Source: Gammaproteobacteria bacterium (GTDB taxonomy: Bacteria; Pseudomonadota; Gammaproteobacteria; SURF-13). Taken from it: a DNA stretch of 64,000 bases. The notes under the pieces are model-generated. The model was not told the origin of the DNA. It made no database searches and saw only the letters and a list, made by a program, of their open reading frames with translations. Where the stretch lies: NCBI GenBank assembly GCA_030680605.1, contig JAUXUQ010000007.1:117090-181089 (forward strand), in the 5' to 3' direction. The position numbers were made by a program, and so were the translations under genes. Each line of letters starts with the position of its first letter. Position 1 is the first letter of the stretch. Shown in pieces: positions 55,591 through 64,000 of this stretch.

Positions 55591-56720
55591 CAGTCGCGTC
55601 TCCATTCTTCAGGAATAGAAAAGTCCGGAAGTTGCGGCTCCACCCCATGCTCCTGCCGCGCAGTTTTCAGTTGGTATACATAGGCAAGCACCTGCGCCAC
55701 CGCCTTGTAAAGGGCCGCCGGAACCTCCTGGTTTAATTCAACACCGTGATATACCGCACGCGCAAGCGATGGCGCCTGCACACAGGTGACACCGGCCTCA
55801 GCAGCCACCCGGCGAATCTCTGCAGCAATCAGGTCGCGGCCCTTGGCCACCAGCCGGGGTGCGCGCATCCTGCTCTGGTCATAACGCAGTGCAACGGAAT
55901 AATGCGTCGGATTGGTAATGATGACGTCAGCCTTCGGCACCTCGGCCATCATGCGACGTTCTGCCATGTCACGCTGCAGTTTTCGAATGCGCCCCTTTAC
56001 CTCCGGGCTGCCGTCAGTCTCCTTCAGCTCGTCTCTGACCTCCTGGCGCGTCATGCGCAACTGCTTGGCATGCTGCCAAAGCTGGAAGGGTACATCCGCG
56101 ATCACCACCACAATGAGTGGCAACGAGATCAGCAGAAACGACCACACGAGTATGCTCCCTGCCTGCACCAGCGCAGCCCCGGGTGTTTCGACCCCAAGAT
56201 GCAGCAGATCTCCAGCATTAGTCCATAGCATCATGATGAGCGCGGTCCCGATCAACGCGAACTTCACCAAGGCCTTGAACAGCTCCATTGCGCCATGCGA
56301 ACCAAACATGCGCTTCAAGCCAGCCGCCGGACTGACGCGGCTGAAGCGGAATTTCATGGAAGATGTACTGAAAGACCAGCCACCCAGTGCAACCGGCGCA
56401 ATCATTGCAGCCAGCGAAAGCAGTGCCAGCAGGGGCATCAGCACCCATAACGCGCCCAGCGTTGCCTGCCCAAACAGCATGGCTGGCGCATGCACATTGA
56501 AAATATCGGCCCGGCTTATTTGCAGGCCCTTCTGCATCAGTCCGCCCAAGCCTTGCACAATACCGTCGCCAAGAAAAAAAAACCCCACTGCGGAAGTCAG
56601 CAGCAATACCAGCGTATTCAGCTCGCGTGAACGTGGAATCTGGCCTTTTTTACGCGCCTCCTGCAGGCGCTTGGGTGTCGCCTGTTCAGTACGTTCCTGG
56701 GCTTTATCCTGCTCGGCCAT
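55590..56720 (-). CDS. flhB: Flagellar export specificity-switch protein FlhB
   Basis: 376 residues. Four membrane helices are followed by a cytoplasmic tail with the self-cleaving NPTH (in VIITNPTHYSVALRY) and YHGVELNQEVPAALYKAVAQVLAYVYQL. Switches export from rod/hook to filament proteins with FliK. Starts 4 nt after fliR. A free-standing relative of its tail is encoded at 39039. Confidence 0.96.
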   Translation of the reverse strand: MAEQDKAQERTEQATPKRLQEARKKGQIPRSRELNTLVLLLTSAVGFFFLGDGIVQGLGGLMQKGLQISRADIFNVHAPAMLFGQATLGALWVLMPLLALLSLAAMIAPVALGGWSFSTSSMKFRFSRVSPAAGLKRMFGSHGAMELFKALVKFALIGTALIMMLWTNAGDLLHLGVETPGAALVQAGSILVWSFLLISLPLIVVVIADVPFQLWQHAKQLRMTRQEVRDELKETDGSPEVKGRIRKLQRDMAERRMMAEVPKADVIITNPTHYSVALRYDQSRMRAPRLVAKGRDLIAAEIRRVAAEAGVTCVQAPSLARAVYHGVELNQEVPAALYKAVAQVLAYVYQLKTARQEHGVEPQLPDFSIPEEWRRD

Positions 56721-56724
56721 CGCA

Positions 56725-57504
56725 TCAGTCTCGCAATGTCACAATATGACGCAGCAACGCAAATATCTCGTCCATCAAGCCCATTAGCTGTGGCAACAGA
56801 TTCGGCAATGTGACATAGACGATCAGCAATCCCAGCAGGATGATCGCCATGAATCCCACGGCAAAGATATTGAGCTGGGGGGCGGCGCGCGTCATGATGC
56901 CAAAACCGATATTCGCCAGCAGCAGTGCACACACTGCCGGCAGCGCAATCAGCACGGCCCATACAAACATGCGCCCCGCCCAGTTCACCAGATCCCACAG
57001 CCCCTCCAGCGCAATACCCTGCGTACCCACCGGCAATGCATCGAAACTGTCCACCAGGGCCTCAATCAACAGAAGGTGTCCGTTCAGGGTGAGAAACAGC
57101 AGCGTCACCGTCACAGTATAGAACTGCCCAACCACCGGCACCGAGACGCCGCTGACAGGATCATTCATTGCAGCAAACCCCAACCCCATGCCCATACTTA
57201 TGACCTGTCCGCCCACCACAAATGCACTGAACACCAGCTGCAATGCAAACCCCATGACCAGGCCAATCATTACTTGCGCAATAACCACGCGCACCGCCTC
57301 TGCACTCAAGGGATCCAGAGCAGGTGCTGCCGGCAACATCGGAGCGATGACAATCGTCAGTGCCACGGCAAGCCCGATACGCACCCGCATGGGTACTGTG
57401 CGGGTACCAAACAGCGGCGCCGCCCCCACCAGAGCACCAATGCGAAACAGTGGCCACAGATAGGTGCCGACGAGGGACATTATTTCGGCACTGCTGAATC
57501 GCAT
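56725..57504 (-). CDS. fliR: Flagellar export protein FliR
   Basis: 259 residues, six hydrophobic helices (YLWPLFRIGALVGAAPLFGTRTVPMRVRIGLAVALTIVIAPMLP and onwards). Part of the FliPQR export gate. The ATG at 57504 is preferred over a TTG four codons earlier; it begins 4 nt past the fliQ stop. Confidence 0.94.
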   Translation of the reverse strand: MRFSSAEIMSLVGTYLWPLFRIGALVGAAPLFGTRTVPMRVRIGLAVALTIVIAPMLPAAPALDPLSAEAVRVVIAQVMIGLVMGFALQLVFSAFVVGGQVISMGMGLGFAAMNDPVSGVSVPVVGQFYTVTVTLLFLTLNGHLLLIEALVDSFDALPVGTQGIALEGLWDLVNWAGRMFVWAVLIALPAVCALLLANIGFGIMTRAAPQLNIFAVGFMAIILLGLLIVYVTLPNLLPQLMGLMDEIFALLRHIVTLRD

Positions 57505-57508
57505 GGCG

Positions 57509-57778
57509 CTATCCAATCATGCCGGGAATGTTGTCATACAGGCGCTGTGTAAAGCCCATCAGGAGCTGCAACATCCAGGGTCCGCCAATCGCCATCGCCA
57601 GCACTGTGACCAGCAGCTTTGGGATAAAACTCAATGTTATCTCATTAATTTGTGTCGCTGCCTGAAACAGGCTCACTACCAGACCGGCCGCCAGTGCGGG
57701 CAGCAACACCACTCCCAACAGCAGCAATGTAACCTCCATCGCCTGCCCCATGAATGCAATGACTGCTTCAGGCGTCAT
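57509..57778 (-). CDS. fliQ: Flagellar export protein FliQ
   Basis: 89 residues, two membrane helices (MEVTLLLLGVVLLPALAAGLVVSLFQAATQINEITLSFIPKLL and LAMAIGGPWMLQLLMGFTQRLY). Standard length. Lies between fliP and fliR with 6-nt and 4-nt gaps. Confidence 0.96.
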   Translation of the reverse strand: MTPEAVIAFMGQAMEVTLLLLGVVLLPALAAGLVVSLFQAATQINEITLSFIPKLLVTVLAMAIGGPWMLQLLMGFTQRLYDNIPGMIG

Positions 57779-57784
57779 GATCTT

Positions 57785-58549
57785 TTACACGTAGAAACTG
57801 GAGGCAAGGGTGCCTATCACCAGCGCCCACCCATCCACCAGCACAAACAGCATGATCTTGAACGGCAGTGAAATGATCAGTGGCGAGAGCATCATCATAC
57901 CCATGGCCATGAGCACACTTGCCACCACCAGATCAATGATCAAAAACGGTATGAATATCAGAAATCCTATCTGGAAGGCGGTCTTGAGCTCACTGGTAAC
58001 AAACGCTGGCACCAGCAGCGAGAACGGCACCGCGTCATGCGACTCCAGCCCTTCCTTGCCCGAGATGCGCGCAAACAGTGCCAGATCACTATCACGGGTC
58101 TGCGACATCATGAACGCCCTGAAGGGCTTGCTGCCACGCTCCAGGGCCTCCTGTTGCGATATCTGCTCACTCATGTAAGGCTGCACGGCCTCCTGGTAGG
58201 CCTTGTCGAATACCGGTGTCATGATAAAAAAAGTAAGAAACAGCGCAAGACCAACCAGTATCTGGTTGGTGGGTGTCTGTGCGGTTCCGAGTGCCTGGCG
58301 CAGAATCGCCAGTACGATAATAATCCGGGTGAACGACGTCATCATGATCAGCGCTGCGGGAAGTAACGTGAGAGCCGTCATCAGCACGAGCACCTGAATG
58401 CTCAGCGTGTACGTCTGGCTTCCGTCTGCGTCTGTGGTCACCGACAAGGCACTGAGTCCTGGCGCAGCCAGCACATCCCACGGTAACAGCACGCTGGCGC
58501 AGGCAAGCACAACAGACACTGCTCGCGGCCATGTCCATGCTTGCATCAT
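57785..58549 (-). CDS. fliP: Flagellar export protein FliP
   Basis: 254 residues with a cleavable signal peptide (ending DVLAAPG) and four helices. [51 protein letters not shown] and the late [28 protein letters not shown] are FliP signatures. Core of the export gate with FliQ and FliR. Overlaps fliO by 4 nt. Confidence 0.96.
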   Translation of the reverse strand: MMQAWTWPRAVSVVLACASVLLPWDVLAAPGLSALSVTTDADGSQTYTLSIQVLVLMTALTLLPAALIMMTSFTRIIIVLAILRQALGTAQTPTNQILVGLALFLTFFIMTPVFDKAYQEAVQPYMSEQISQQEALERGSKPFRAFMMSQTRDSDLALFARISGKEGLESHDAVPFSLLVPAFVTSELKTAFQIGFLIFIPFLIIDLVVASVLMAMGMMMLSPLIISLPFKIMLFVLVDGWALVIGTLASSFYV

Positions 58550-59046
58550 GACCGGCTACCCGGTTTTGCGGCAGTACCTCTGGACGCCGACTGCCCCAGC
58601 ATCTGCTTCAGGCGGTCATGGAAACGCATACCCGTATCCGCCTCTCCTTCTGCCAGCAGCGCCTGATCCAGCACATGCAAAGTGCTTACATGGCCCGGTG
58701 CAATACCGAGCAACAACTGCCTGTCACCGACCTGTATCAACACCACCCGTTCACGCGAACCCAGCGGCATGCTGGCCAACACCTTGAGCGCGCCCTGGGC
58801 ACCTGTCTGCAACTGCGCAACACGCCGCAGCAGCCACGCCGCGGCAATAATCACCACCACTACCGCTATCAGACCCAGAATCGTCTGCACGACAGCACCC
58901 GCTGTCAGCGTACTGCTATACGCTCCATTGCCTGCCGGCTCAGCCGCATGGGCAAGGTTGACCAGCGCTACCTGGGCAAGAACACCGCAGGCAGCAGCCC
59001 TCGATATGGCGTGTGGGGCACATGCCCGCAGCCAGCGCATGCTCAC
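58546..59046 (-). CDS. fliO: Flagellar biosynthesis protein FliO
   Basis: 166 residues. A signal-like N terminus and one clear membrane helix ([21 protein letters not shown]) precede a FliO cytoplasmic domain ([40 protein letters not shown]). It helps FliP assemble. Overlaps fliN and fliP by 4 nt each. Confidence 0.92.
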   Translation of the reverse strand: MSMRWLRACAPHAISRAAACGVLAQVALVNLAHAAEPAGNGAYSSTLTAGAVVQTILGLIAVVVVIIAAAWLLRRVAQLQTGAQGALKVLASMPLGSRERVVLIQVGDRQLLLGIAPGHVSTLHVLDQALLAEGEADTGMRFHDRLKQMLGQSASRGTAAKPGSRS

Positions 59047-59543
59047 CTCAGTTTCTTCACGCGCTCGGCAGCGCTGATGACATCAGTCAGGCGAATACCG
59101 AACTTGTCATTCACGACCACAACCTCGCCATGCGCGACAAGGCAATTATTTACCAGCACGTCCATTGGTTCACCGGCCAGGCGATCCAGCTCCACCACTG
59201 AACCCTGATTCAATTTCAGCAGATTACGGATACTGATCTTGGTGCGCCCGATCTCCATCGAGAGCGTGACCGGAATATCAAGAATGACTTCCAGATTCGC
59301 TTCGTCCCCACCCGCTGATGACAATGGCTCATCCGCATCCAGCTCCTGGAACTCGGCACGGGCATAGTTGGTCTTCTTCACCTCAGGGGGAGGAGAAGGT
59401 GCGACGCTTGCAGCCGCCGCCTCAACAACAGGCTCACCGGCTTCAGGCTGCTTGGCTGCATCCGTGTCGGCCTGCTCAGCCAGGGCAGCTGCCCATTCAT
59501 CAGGTACCGCTTCAGTGTCAGCTGTAGTTTCATCAACGCTCAT
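59043..59543 (-). CDS. fliN: Flagellar motor switch protein FliN
   Basis: 166 residues. An Ala/Glu-rich N-terminal part (1-85) precedes the SpoA domain (LEVILDIPVTLSMEIGRTKISIRNLLKLNQGSVVELDRLAGEPMDVLVNNCLVAHGEVVVVNDKFGIRLTDVI). Forms the C-ring with FliM and FliG. In a run with fliM 29 nt upstream. Confidence 0.96.
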   Translation of the reverse strand: MSVDETTADTEAVPDEWAAALAEQADTDAAKQPEAGEPVVEAAAASVAPSPPPEVKKTNYARAEFQELDADEPLSSAGGDEANLEVILDIPVTLSMEIGRTKISIRNLLKLNQGSVVELDRLAGEPMDVLVNNCLVAHGEVVVVNDKFGIRLTDVISAAERVKKLR

Positions 59544-59572
59544 AAGTCACTCCTGCACAACGGTAGCTAGCA

Positions 59573-60559
59573 TTACATTTGCGATGGACGCATAACTGAC
59601 TCCACCACCTTGATGGCATTGTTGCCACGGGAAATTCCATAGCGACCACGAAAAATGGGGATATCCTCCGAGCGCGCCAGCACCAGGCTGGGCACATCAA
59701 CCGGAATTACATCGCCGGGCTTCAGCGTTAACAACTCCCGCAATGAAAGCTGGGTTTCAAGCAGCGTGCTGCTGACCTCGACCATCGCCCCTTTCATTTC
59801 ATCACGCAACGCATGTGACCAACGCTCATCCACCTCCGAGCGATCACTCTGGACTCCTGCATCCAGCAATTCGCGAATTGGCTCCAGCATGGAATACGGC
59901 ATGGTGACATGCAGATCCCCGCCACCACCGTCAAGCTCGATATGAAATGTGGTGACTACCACCACCTCACTCGGACTTACAATGTTGGCAAATTGCGGAT
60001 TGACCTCTGAGCTCAGATATTCAAAGTCTACGGGCATTACCGGTGACCAGGCTTCCTTGAGATCCTTGTAGGCCTGCTTCAGTATCATCTGAACCACGCG
60101 CAACTCTGTAGGGGTAAACTCACGCCCCTCGATCTTGGCGTGGAAACGGCCATCGCCTCCGAAATAGTTATCCACAACGATGAATACCAGCTTGGGATCA
60201 AGAATGAATAGCGCTGTTCCGCGTAGTGGTTTGATCCGCGTCATATTGAGGCTGGTTGGCACAAACAGACTGTGTACATATTCAGCAAACTTCATCATCT
60301 GCACCTGACCAACGGAAATTTCCGCAGAGCGGCGCATCAGGTTAAACAGGCTGATTCTGAAGTAGCGGGCAAAGCGCTCGTTCACCATTTCCAGCGTGGG
60401 CATACGTCCACGCACGATACGTTCCTGATTATTGAAGTCAAAGGATTGCGCTGTGCCGGGCTCCACCGGGCCGGACGCTTCGGTCTTGACGTCTCCACTC
60501 GATACACCGTTTAACAGCGCATCGATTTCGTCCTGGGATAAAAGATCGTTGAGGGCCAT
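59573..60559 (-). CDS. fliM: Flagellar motor switch protein FliM
   Basis: 328 residues. The N-terminal CheY-P binding peptide LLSQDEIDALLNGV, the middle CheC-like domain and a C-terminal SpoA domain (LGLSLRELLTLKPGDVIPVD-like block) are present. It receives CheY-P and sets rotation direction. Lies 7 nt after fliL. Confidence 0.96.
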   Translation of the reverse strand: MALNDLLSQDEIDALLNGVSSGDVKTEASGPVEPGTAQSFDFNNQERIVRGRMPTLEMVNERFARYFRISLFNLMRRSAEISVGQVQMMKFAEYVHSLFVPTSLNMTRIKPLRGTALFILDPKLVFIVVDNYFGGDGRFHAKIEGREFTPTELRVVQMILKQAYKDLKEAWSPVMPVDFEYLSSEVNPQFANIVSPSEVVVVTTFHIELDGGGGDLHVTMPYSMLEPIRELLDAGVQSDRSEVDERWSHALRDEMKGAMVEVSSTLLETQLSLRELLTLKPGDVIPVDVPSLVLARSEDIPIFRGRYGISRGNNAIKVVESVMRPSQM

Positions 60560-60566
60560 ATCTGCT

Positions 60567-61148
60567 CTACTGCATCACAAAGCTGGTGAAATACACATCT
60601 TCAATTCCGCCCTGTCCGGTTCGCTCTACCAGAATCTTGTTAATCTCGGCCAATGCACTGGCACGCAGGTTTTCCTTGCCCTCACGTGTACTGATATCAC
60701 TGTAACTTTGGCTGCTGAGCAACAGGATAAGATTGCTCCGGATAACCGGCGTGTGCGTCTTTACCGCCTCCATCACAAGCACATCCCGCGCACTTACCTC
60801 CACAGAAATCTGGAGAAAGCGCACTTGGGACTGATCCTGAAAATTCACGACAAAGGGCGGCTCCAGGGCCTGATAGAGGATCGGCTTTTCCGGTCCCTTG
60901 GCCTTCTTTTTATCGCCTTTGCCCTTCGCACCCTTCTTCTTCGAATCTTTACTTGCCTCGACGCCGTCAGCACCCCCCTCCTGTGCACTGAAGCCAGGCA
61001 ACATGCCCGCAAAATACAGGCCGCCTGCCGTGGCTCCGCCAACAAGCAGCAGGCCGACCACGCTCCACACGATGATCTTTGTAACTGAACGTTTTTTAGG
61101 CGGCGGCGCTTGCTCGGTGTCCAACTCCAAATCTTCATCCACGGGCAT
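60567..61148 (-). CDS. fliL: Flagellar basal-body-associated protein FliL
   Basis: 193 residues. Short acidic N terminus, one membrane helix (VTKIIVWSVVGLLLVGGATAGGLYFAGML), a Lys/Gly-rich linker and the periplasmic FliL domain (PPFVVNFQDQSQVRFLQISVEVSARDVLVMEAV). Helps stator function. ATG at 61148 with GGAGG upstream. First gene of the long flagellar cluster, after the sigma-54 promoter. Confidence 0.94.
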   Translation of the reverse strand: MPVDEDLELDTEQAPPPKKRSVTKIIVWSVVGLLLVGGATAGGLYFAGMLPGFSAQEGGADGVEASKDSKKKGAKGKGDKKKAKGPEKPILYQALEPPFVVNFQDQSQVRFLQISVEVSARDVLVMEAVKTHTPVIRSNLILLLSSQSYSDISTREGKENLRASALAEINKILVERTGQGGIEDVYFTSFVMQ

Positions 61149-61192
61149 CGGTGTCCTCCATTGAAATAATTGCTGCGCCTGCAATAGCTACT

Positions 61193-61207
61193 GCAAGGGA
61201 TGTGCCA
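61193..61207 (-). promoter_or_regulatory. Sigma-54 promoter of the fliL operon
   Basis: On the minus strand TGGCAC, 5 nt (ATCCC) and TTGC match the -24/-12 consensus exactly. Transcription would start near 61181, about 33 nt before the fliL ATG. In polar-flagellated relatives this class of promoter is activated by FleQ or FleR, whose genes are not in this window. Confidence 0.85.
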
Positions 61208-61384
61208 CCACCTGCGCCTGCGGTCTGGCGCCTGTGTTTATCAATAAGTTAGTAATGCAGATTGGGATTCTGACGGGGCATTGACGAGCATGCGAACGCG
61301 AGCGGCGGAAAGTTGGCATGACCTGGAGCCATACGCAAGCCCCACGGGAAATACCCTCAGGCAGTCGGGTTGGCCTGTCGCAAC

Positions 61385-63643
61385 TTATATATACCCGAGT
61401 GGAGACGTCTTCAGCCAGCGCTCAAACTCCGGGGCCGGTACCGGCTGGCTGATGCAGTACCCCTGCGCAAAATCACACCCAAGCAACGCGAGCATACCCT
61501 GTACATGGCTGCTTTCGACCCCTTCTGCCACCACCCTGAAACCCAGGTTATGGCCGAGATCAATAGTAGAGCGCACGATGGTCGCATCGCCTTCATCTGT
61601 GGCCATGTCGATCACGAACGATCGATCAATCTTGAGGGTATCGATGGGCAGCCTCTTTAAATAGGCGAGCGAGGAGTACCCCGTACCGAAATCGTCAATG
61701 GCAATACTGACCCCGAGCTCATGCAGCTCCCGCACCACCCTGTGGCCACGCTCAAAGTCATTCATCAGGCCATTCTCAGTGATCTCGATCTCGAGCAACC
61801 GGCCCGGCACCCGTGCCCGACCGAGTATCGCCCCGACCCGATCAACCAGCCTGGGTGCCTGGAAGCTGCGGGTCGAGACATTGACCGCCACCGGGAGCTC
61901 CATCCCGGCCTCCCGCCAACGCCCGATATGAGCCACCGCACTCTGCACTACCCAATCGGTAAGGGCATTGATAAGACCGGTTTGCTCGGCTGCGGGCAGA
62001 AACTCGGCGGGCAAGATCAGTCCGTGTTTGGGGTGGTGCCAGCGGAGCAGCGCCTCGGCCCCGGTGACGCGATTGGATGCAAGCGATATTATGGGCTGGA
62101 AGTACAGCTCGAATTCGTGGCGCTTGAGCGCATGCCGCAGATCACCCGACAACTGCAGGCGCTGAGTGGTGTTGGTATCCGACTGATAGTCGTAGAAACG
62201 AAATCCTGTGTCAGCCTGCTTGGCGGCGTACATCGCCACGTCGGCACGGCGCATCAGTGTACTGGTGTCATCTCCGTCATCCGGGAACAACGTGATTCCT
62301 ATCGCCGCGCCGAGATAGAGCTCGTTGTCCTCATGGCACAGTGGCTCATTGAAACAATCCGTCACGTGGCTGGCCACGCGCTCTGCATCAACTCTTCCGT
62401 TCACTACATCAGGTAGCAGGATGGCGAATTCGTCCCCGCCAAGTCGCGCCAATGTATCCGAGTCGCGCAGCATGGACTTCAGGCGCATGCCCACGAGGCG
62501 CAGTATCTCGTCACCAATATGGTGCCCCAGCGTATCGTTGATCTCCTTGAAGTGGTTGAGATCAAGCAGCATCAGCGCCACCATTTTCCCTTCACGGCGT
62601 GCTCCAGAAATGGCCTGGTCGACGCGGTCATGCCACAGCGTGCGGTTGGGAAGGCCGGTAAGTTCATCCGTGGTGGCCAGCCGACGCAGGTGTTCGCGAT
62701 TTCTCTTGGACTCTGAAATATCCTCCAGCAATCCGTCAACACGCAATACCTTGCCCTCGGTATCGGTAAACGGCTGGAACACGCGCCGAAACCAGCGCTC
62801 GCGCCCCTCCGGCCCGATGACCCGGCTCTCCACCTCTACCCGGTTACCCTGGACTGCCTGCTGCCAGGCAGCCCCAACCATTTCCTGATCGTCAGGAACA
62901 GTCCACTTCAGGCACGGAATCGGCATGCTGATGTCGGTACCGCAGACTTGATAGGCATTGGGACTGACATAGAGGGGTTGCTGGGTAGTCGTGTCTATCG
63001 ACCATAAAAGCTGGGGGATATTGCTGAGCAGACTCTCCACACGCTCTCGCAGATCAACCACCTTTTTATGTTCTTCTGCCACGGCCCCGACTGCCTCTGC
63101 CCAGTACCCCTCAAGCATCATGCCCATGTCACGGAACAGCAGCCTGGAAACCACAGCCAGCAAACGTTTATGCCCTGAGCTGTCCATCTGCTGCAGACCC
63201 AGAATCACTATGCGCAAATGATCGAGATAAAGCCAATAGGCACCCATGATCCAGGCTGGCTCGATACCGTAATGGCAATGTATTTTTCCTATTGCCATCA
63301 GCCTTTCTGCGTTGCCATCACTGACATCGCCTGAAAGCAGTGCGGTCAGATGGTCCTGTTGTTTCTTGACCAGGGCGTCGATGGAGTTGCCGCTGCGCTG
63401 ATACTCGGCAAGCACGCCTGCGGTAGCGGCAAAATTAAACAGGTAGTTGTAGAACAATTGGCCGAAGCGTTCCGAGCCTTGCAGCAACGCATCGTGACAG
63501 ACGCCCAGCAGATGCAGGTCTTCGCTGGTAATACCCAGAAACTTGCTGAACTCCCGGTTGAGATCGGGAATACTCTTGCGCCCCGACCTATGCATGGATT
63601 TGGCCAGGCCAAGCGGTGCGTGGTTATCCCTGGAAGAAACCAT
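61385..63643 (-). CDS. Globin-coupled sensor with PAS, GGDEF and EAL domains
   Basis: 752 residues. About 25-190 is a protoglobin-type sensor (FYNYLFNF, then IGKIHCHYGIEPAWIMGAY with the proximal His probably H122), about 200-320 a PAS/PAC unit (SLLSNIPQLLWSIDTTTQQPLYVSPNAYQ, DGLLEDISESKRNREHL), then GGDEF with RLGGDEF and the inhibitory RDSD site, and EAL with AEALLRW and DDFGTGYSSL. Both catalytic signatures are complete. Haem binding of O2 or NO would set cyclic-di-GMP turnover. It lies upstream of the fliL promoter on the same strand, so it is a natural link between gas sensing and motility. Confidence 0.92.
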   Translation of the reverse strand: MVSSRDNHAPLGLAKSMHRSGRKSIPDLNREFSKFLGITSEDLHLLGVCHDALLQGSERFGQLFYNYLFNFAATAGVLAEYQRSGNSIDALVKKQQDHLTALLSGDVSDGNAERLMAIGKIHCHYGIEPAWIMGAYWLYLDHLRIVILGLQQMDSSGHKRLLAVVSRLLFRDMGMMLEGYWAEAVGAVAEEHKKVVDLRERVESLLSNIPQLLWSIDTTTQQPLYVSPNAYQVCGTDISMPIPCLKWTVPDDQEMVGAAWQQAVQGNRVEVESRVIGPEGRERWFRRVFQPFTDTEGKVLRVDGLLEDISESKRNREHLRRLATTDELTGLPNRTLWHDRVDQAISGARREGKMVALMLLDLNHFKEINDTLGHHIGDEILRLVGMRLKSMLRDSDTLARLGGDEFAILLPDVVNGRVDAERVASHVTDCFNEPLCHEDNELYLGAAIGITLFPDDGDDTSTLMRRADVAMYAAKQADTGFRFYDYQSDTNTTQRLQLSGDLRHALKRHEFELYFQPIISLASNRVTGAEALLRWHHPKHGLILPAEFLPAAEQTGLINALTDWVVQSAVAHIGRWREAGMELPVAVNVSTRSFQAPRLVDRVGAILGRARVPGRLLEIEITENGLMNDFERGHRVVRELHELGVSIAIDDFGTGYSSLAYLKRLPIDTLKIDRSFVIDMATDEGDATIVRSTIDLGHNLGFRVVAEGVESSHVQGMLALLGCDFAQGYCISQPVPAPEFERWLKTSPLGYI

Positions 63644-63713
63644 ACATGGTGGAATATTTTATTTTGTGTTATGGATAGTACACATATCCTCAACCTATCC
63701 GCAAGGCATAAGC

Positions 63714-63733
63714 ACCCGTCCTCATGGACGGGT
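63714..63733 (-). terminator. 8-bp hairpin after the chemoreceptor gene
   Basis: ACCCGTCC (63714-63721) pairs with 63726-63733 around a 4-nt loop, 24 nt downstream of the chemoreceptor stop. The T run is poor on the minus strand, so termination may be partial. Confidence 0.4.
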
Positions 63734-63756
63734 CGGCCTGATCCGAAACTGCAGGC

Positions 63757-64000
63757 TCAGGCCAGCCTGAACCTTGCCACCAGCGATTGCAGCCCGGTCG
63801 CAAGCCGCGCCAGCTCATTGCTGGCCTCTGCCGTTTGCTGCGTGCCGGTGGTGGCCTGACCCGCCACCTGGCTGATATTGACGATGTTGCGGTTGATCTC
63901 TTCCGCCACCTTGCTCTGCTCTTCGGCCGCGCTCGCGATCTGCGTGTTCATGTCACTGATGTTGGCCGCGACCTGCGTGATCGACTCCAGCGATACCCCG
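63757..64000 (-). CDS. Methyl-accepting chemotaxis protein, C-terminal part
   Basis: The last 80 codons are in the window: ITQVAANISDMNTQIASAAEEQSKVAEEINRNIVNISQVAGQATTGTQQTAEASNELARLATGLQSLVARFRLA. This is the methylation helix and end of an MCP signalling domain, without the NWETF-type CheR tether. The sensing part is beyond the edge. It neighbours the globin-coupled c-di-GMP protein. Confidence 0.93.
   Translation of the reverse strand, partial: GVSLESITQVAANISDMNTQIASAAEEQSKVAEEINRNIVNISQVAGQATTGTQQTAEASNELARLATGLQSLVARFRLA

Noticed and set aside
55684..55699. Second sigma-54-like site upstream of flhA
   Set aside because: On the minus strand TGGCGC and TTGC are separated by 6 nt instead of 5 and the first box has a mismatch; it also lies inside the flhB coding sequence.

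Overview
The window reads as a chromosomal segment of a polarly flagellated gammaproteobacterium. Supporting this are the leuCDB-asd-fimV order (Pseudomonas-like), a flagellar/chemotaxis block of the Pseudomonas/Vibrio polar type (fliLMNOPQR-flhBAF-fleN-fliA-cheYZAB-motCD-parC-parP-cheW), class II dihydroorotase, NsrR and FimV. The genus cannot be read from the sequence; a free-living respiratory or chemolithotrophic lineage such as Chromatiales is an inference. I saw no rRNA, tRNA or CRISPR array.

1-8634: purine/pyrimidine nucleoside phosphorylase (partial) overlapping argG, then an unusually compact 2-oxoacid (pyruvate) dehydrogenase. All catalytic components are carried by two polypeptides: a single-chain E1 alpha-beta and a 1045-residue E2-E3 fusion. 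A divergent M17 aminopeptidase follows.

8635-12720: a scarred accessory pocket. It holds an outer-membrane porin-like gene, an IS3-family element inserted in the centre of a palindrome, a 140-bp direct copy of the aminopeptidase 3' end, dispersed-repeat palindromes, a TIR-domain relic, a DUF3592 membrane protein and a frameshifted antitoxin.

12704-26692: housekeeping genes: inositol-phosphatase family, CPXCG zinc-ribbon-like protein, pyrC, TraB/GumN, grxD, an unknown gene with a leaderless-type promoter ahead of aroC, an MFS transporter, leuCDB, asd, fimV and an EcfT/CbiQ-like membrane protein.

26717-37689: stress and metal functions. A nitric-oxide module (nsrR, a 25-bp palindromic operator, truncated haemoglobin, ferredoxin-type reductase) is followed by an Old Yellow Enzyme lacking its substrate-binding HxxN segment, a small secreted protein made of three 35-residue-period repeats, and a CusCBA copper/silver efflux operon whose CusB carries a fused CusF domain. 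A Cys-rich secreted protein and a GYF/pentapeptide-repeat membrane protein lie just upstream of it.

37825-64000: flagellum and chemotaxis. A FliK/FlhB-C pair and an EAL protein with a pseudo-receiver and degenerate GGDEF lie at one end. A long minus-strand cluster driven from a consensus sigma-54 promoter before fliL fills the middle. A globin-coupled PAS-GGDEF-EAL protein and the end of a chemoreceptor lie at the other end. Cyclic-di-GMP proteins therefore bracket the flagellar cluster. A 56-codon gene between cheW and the DUF2802 gene is also present.
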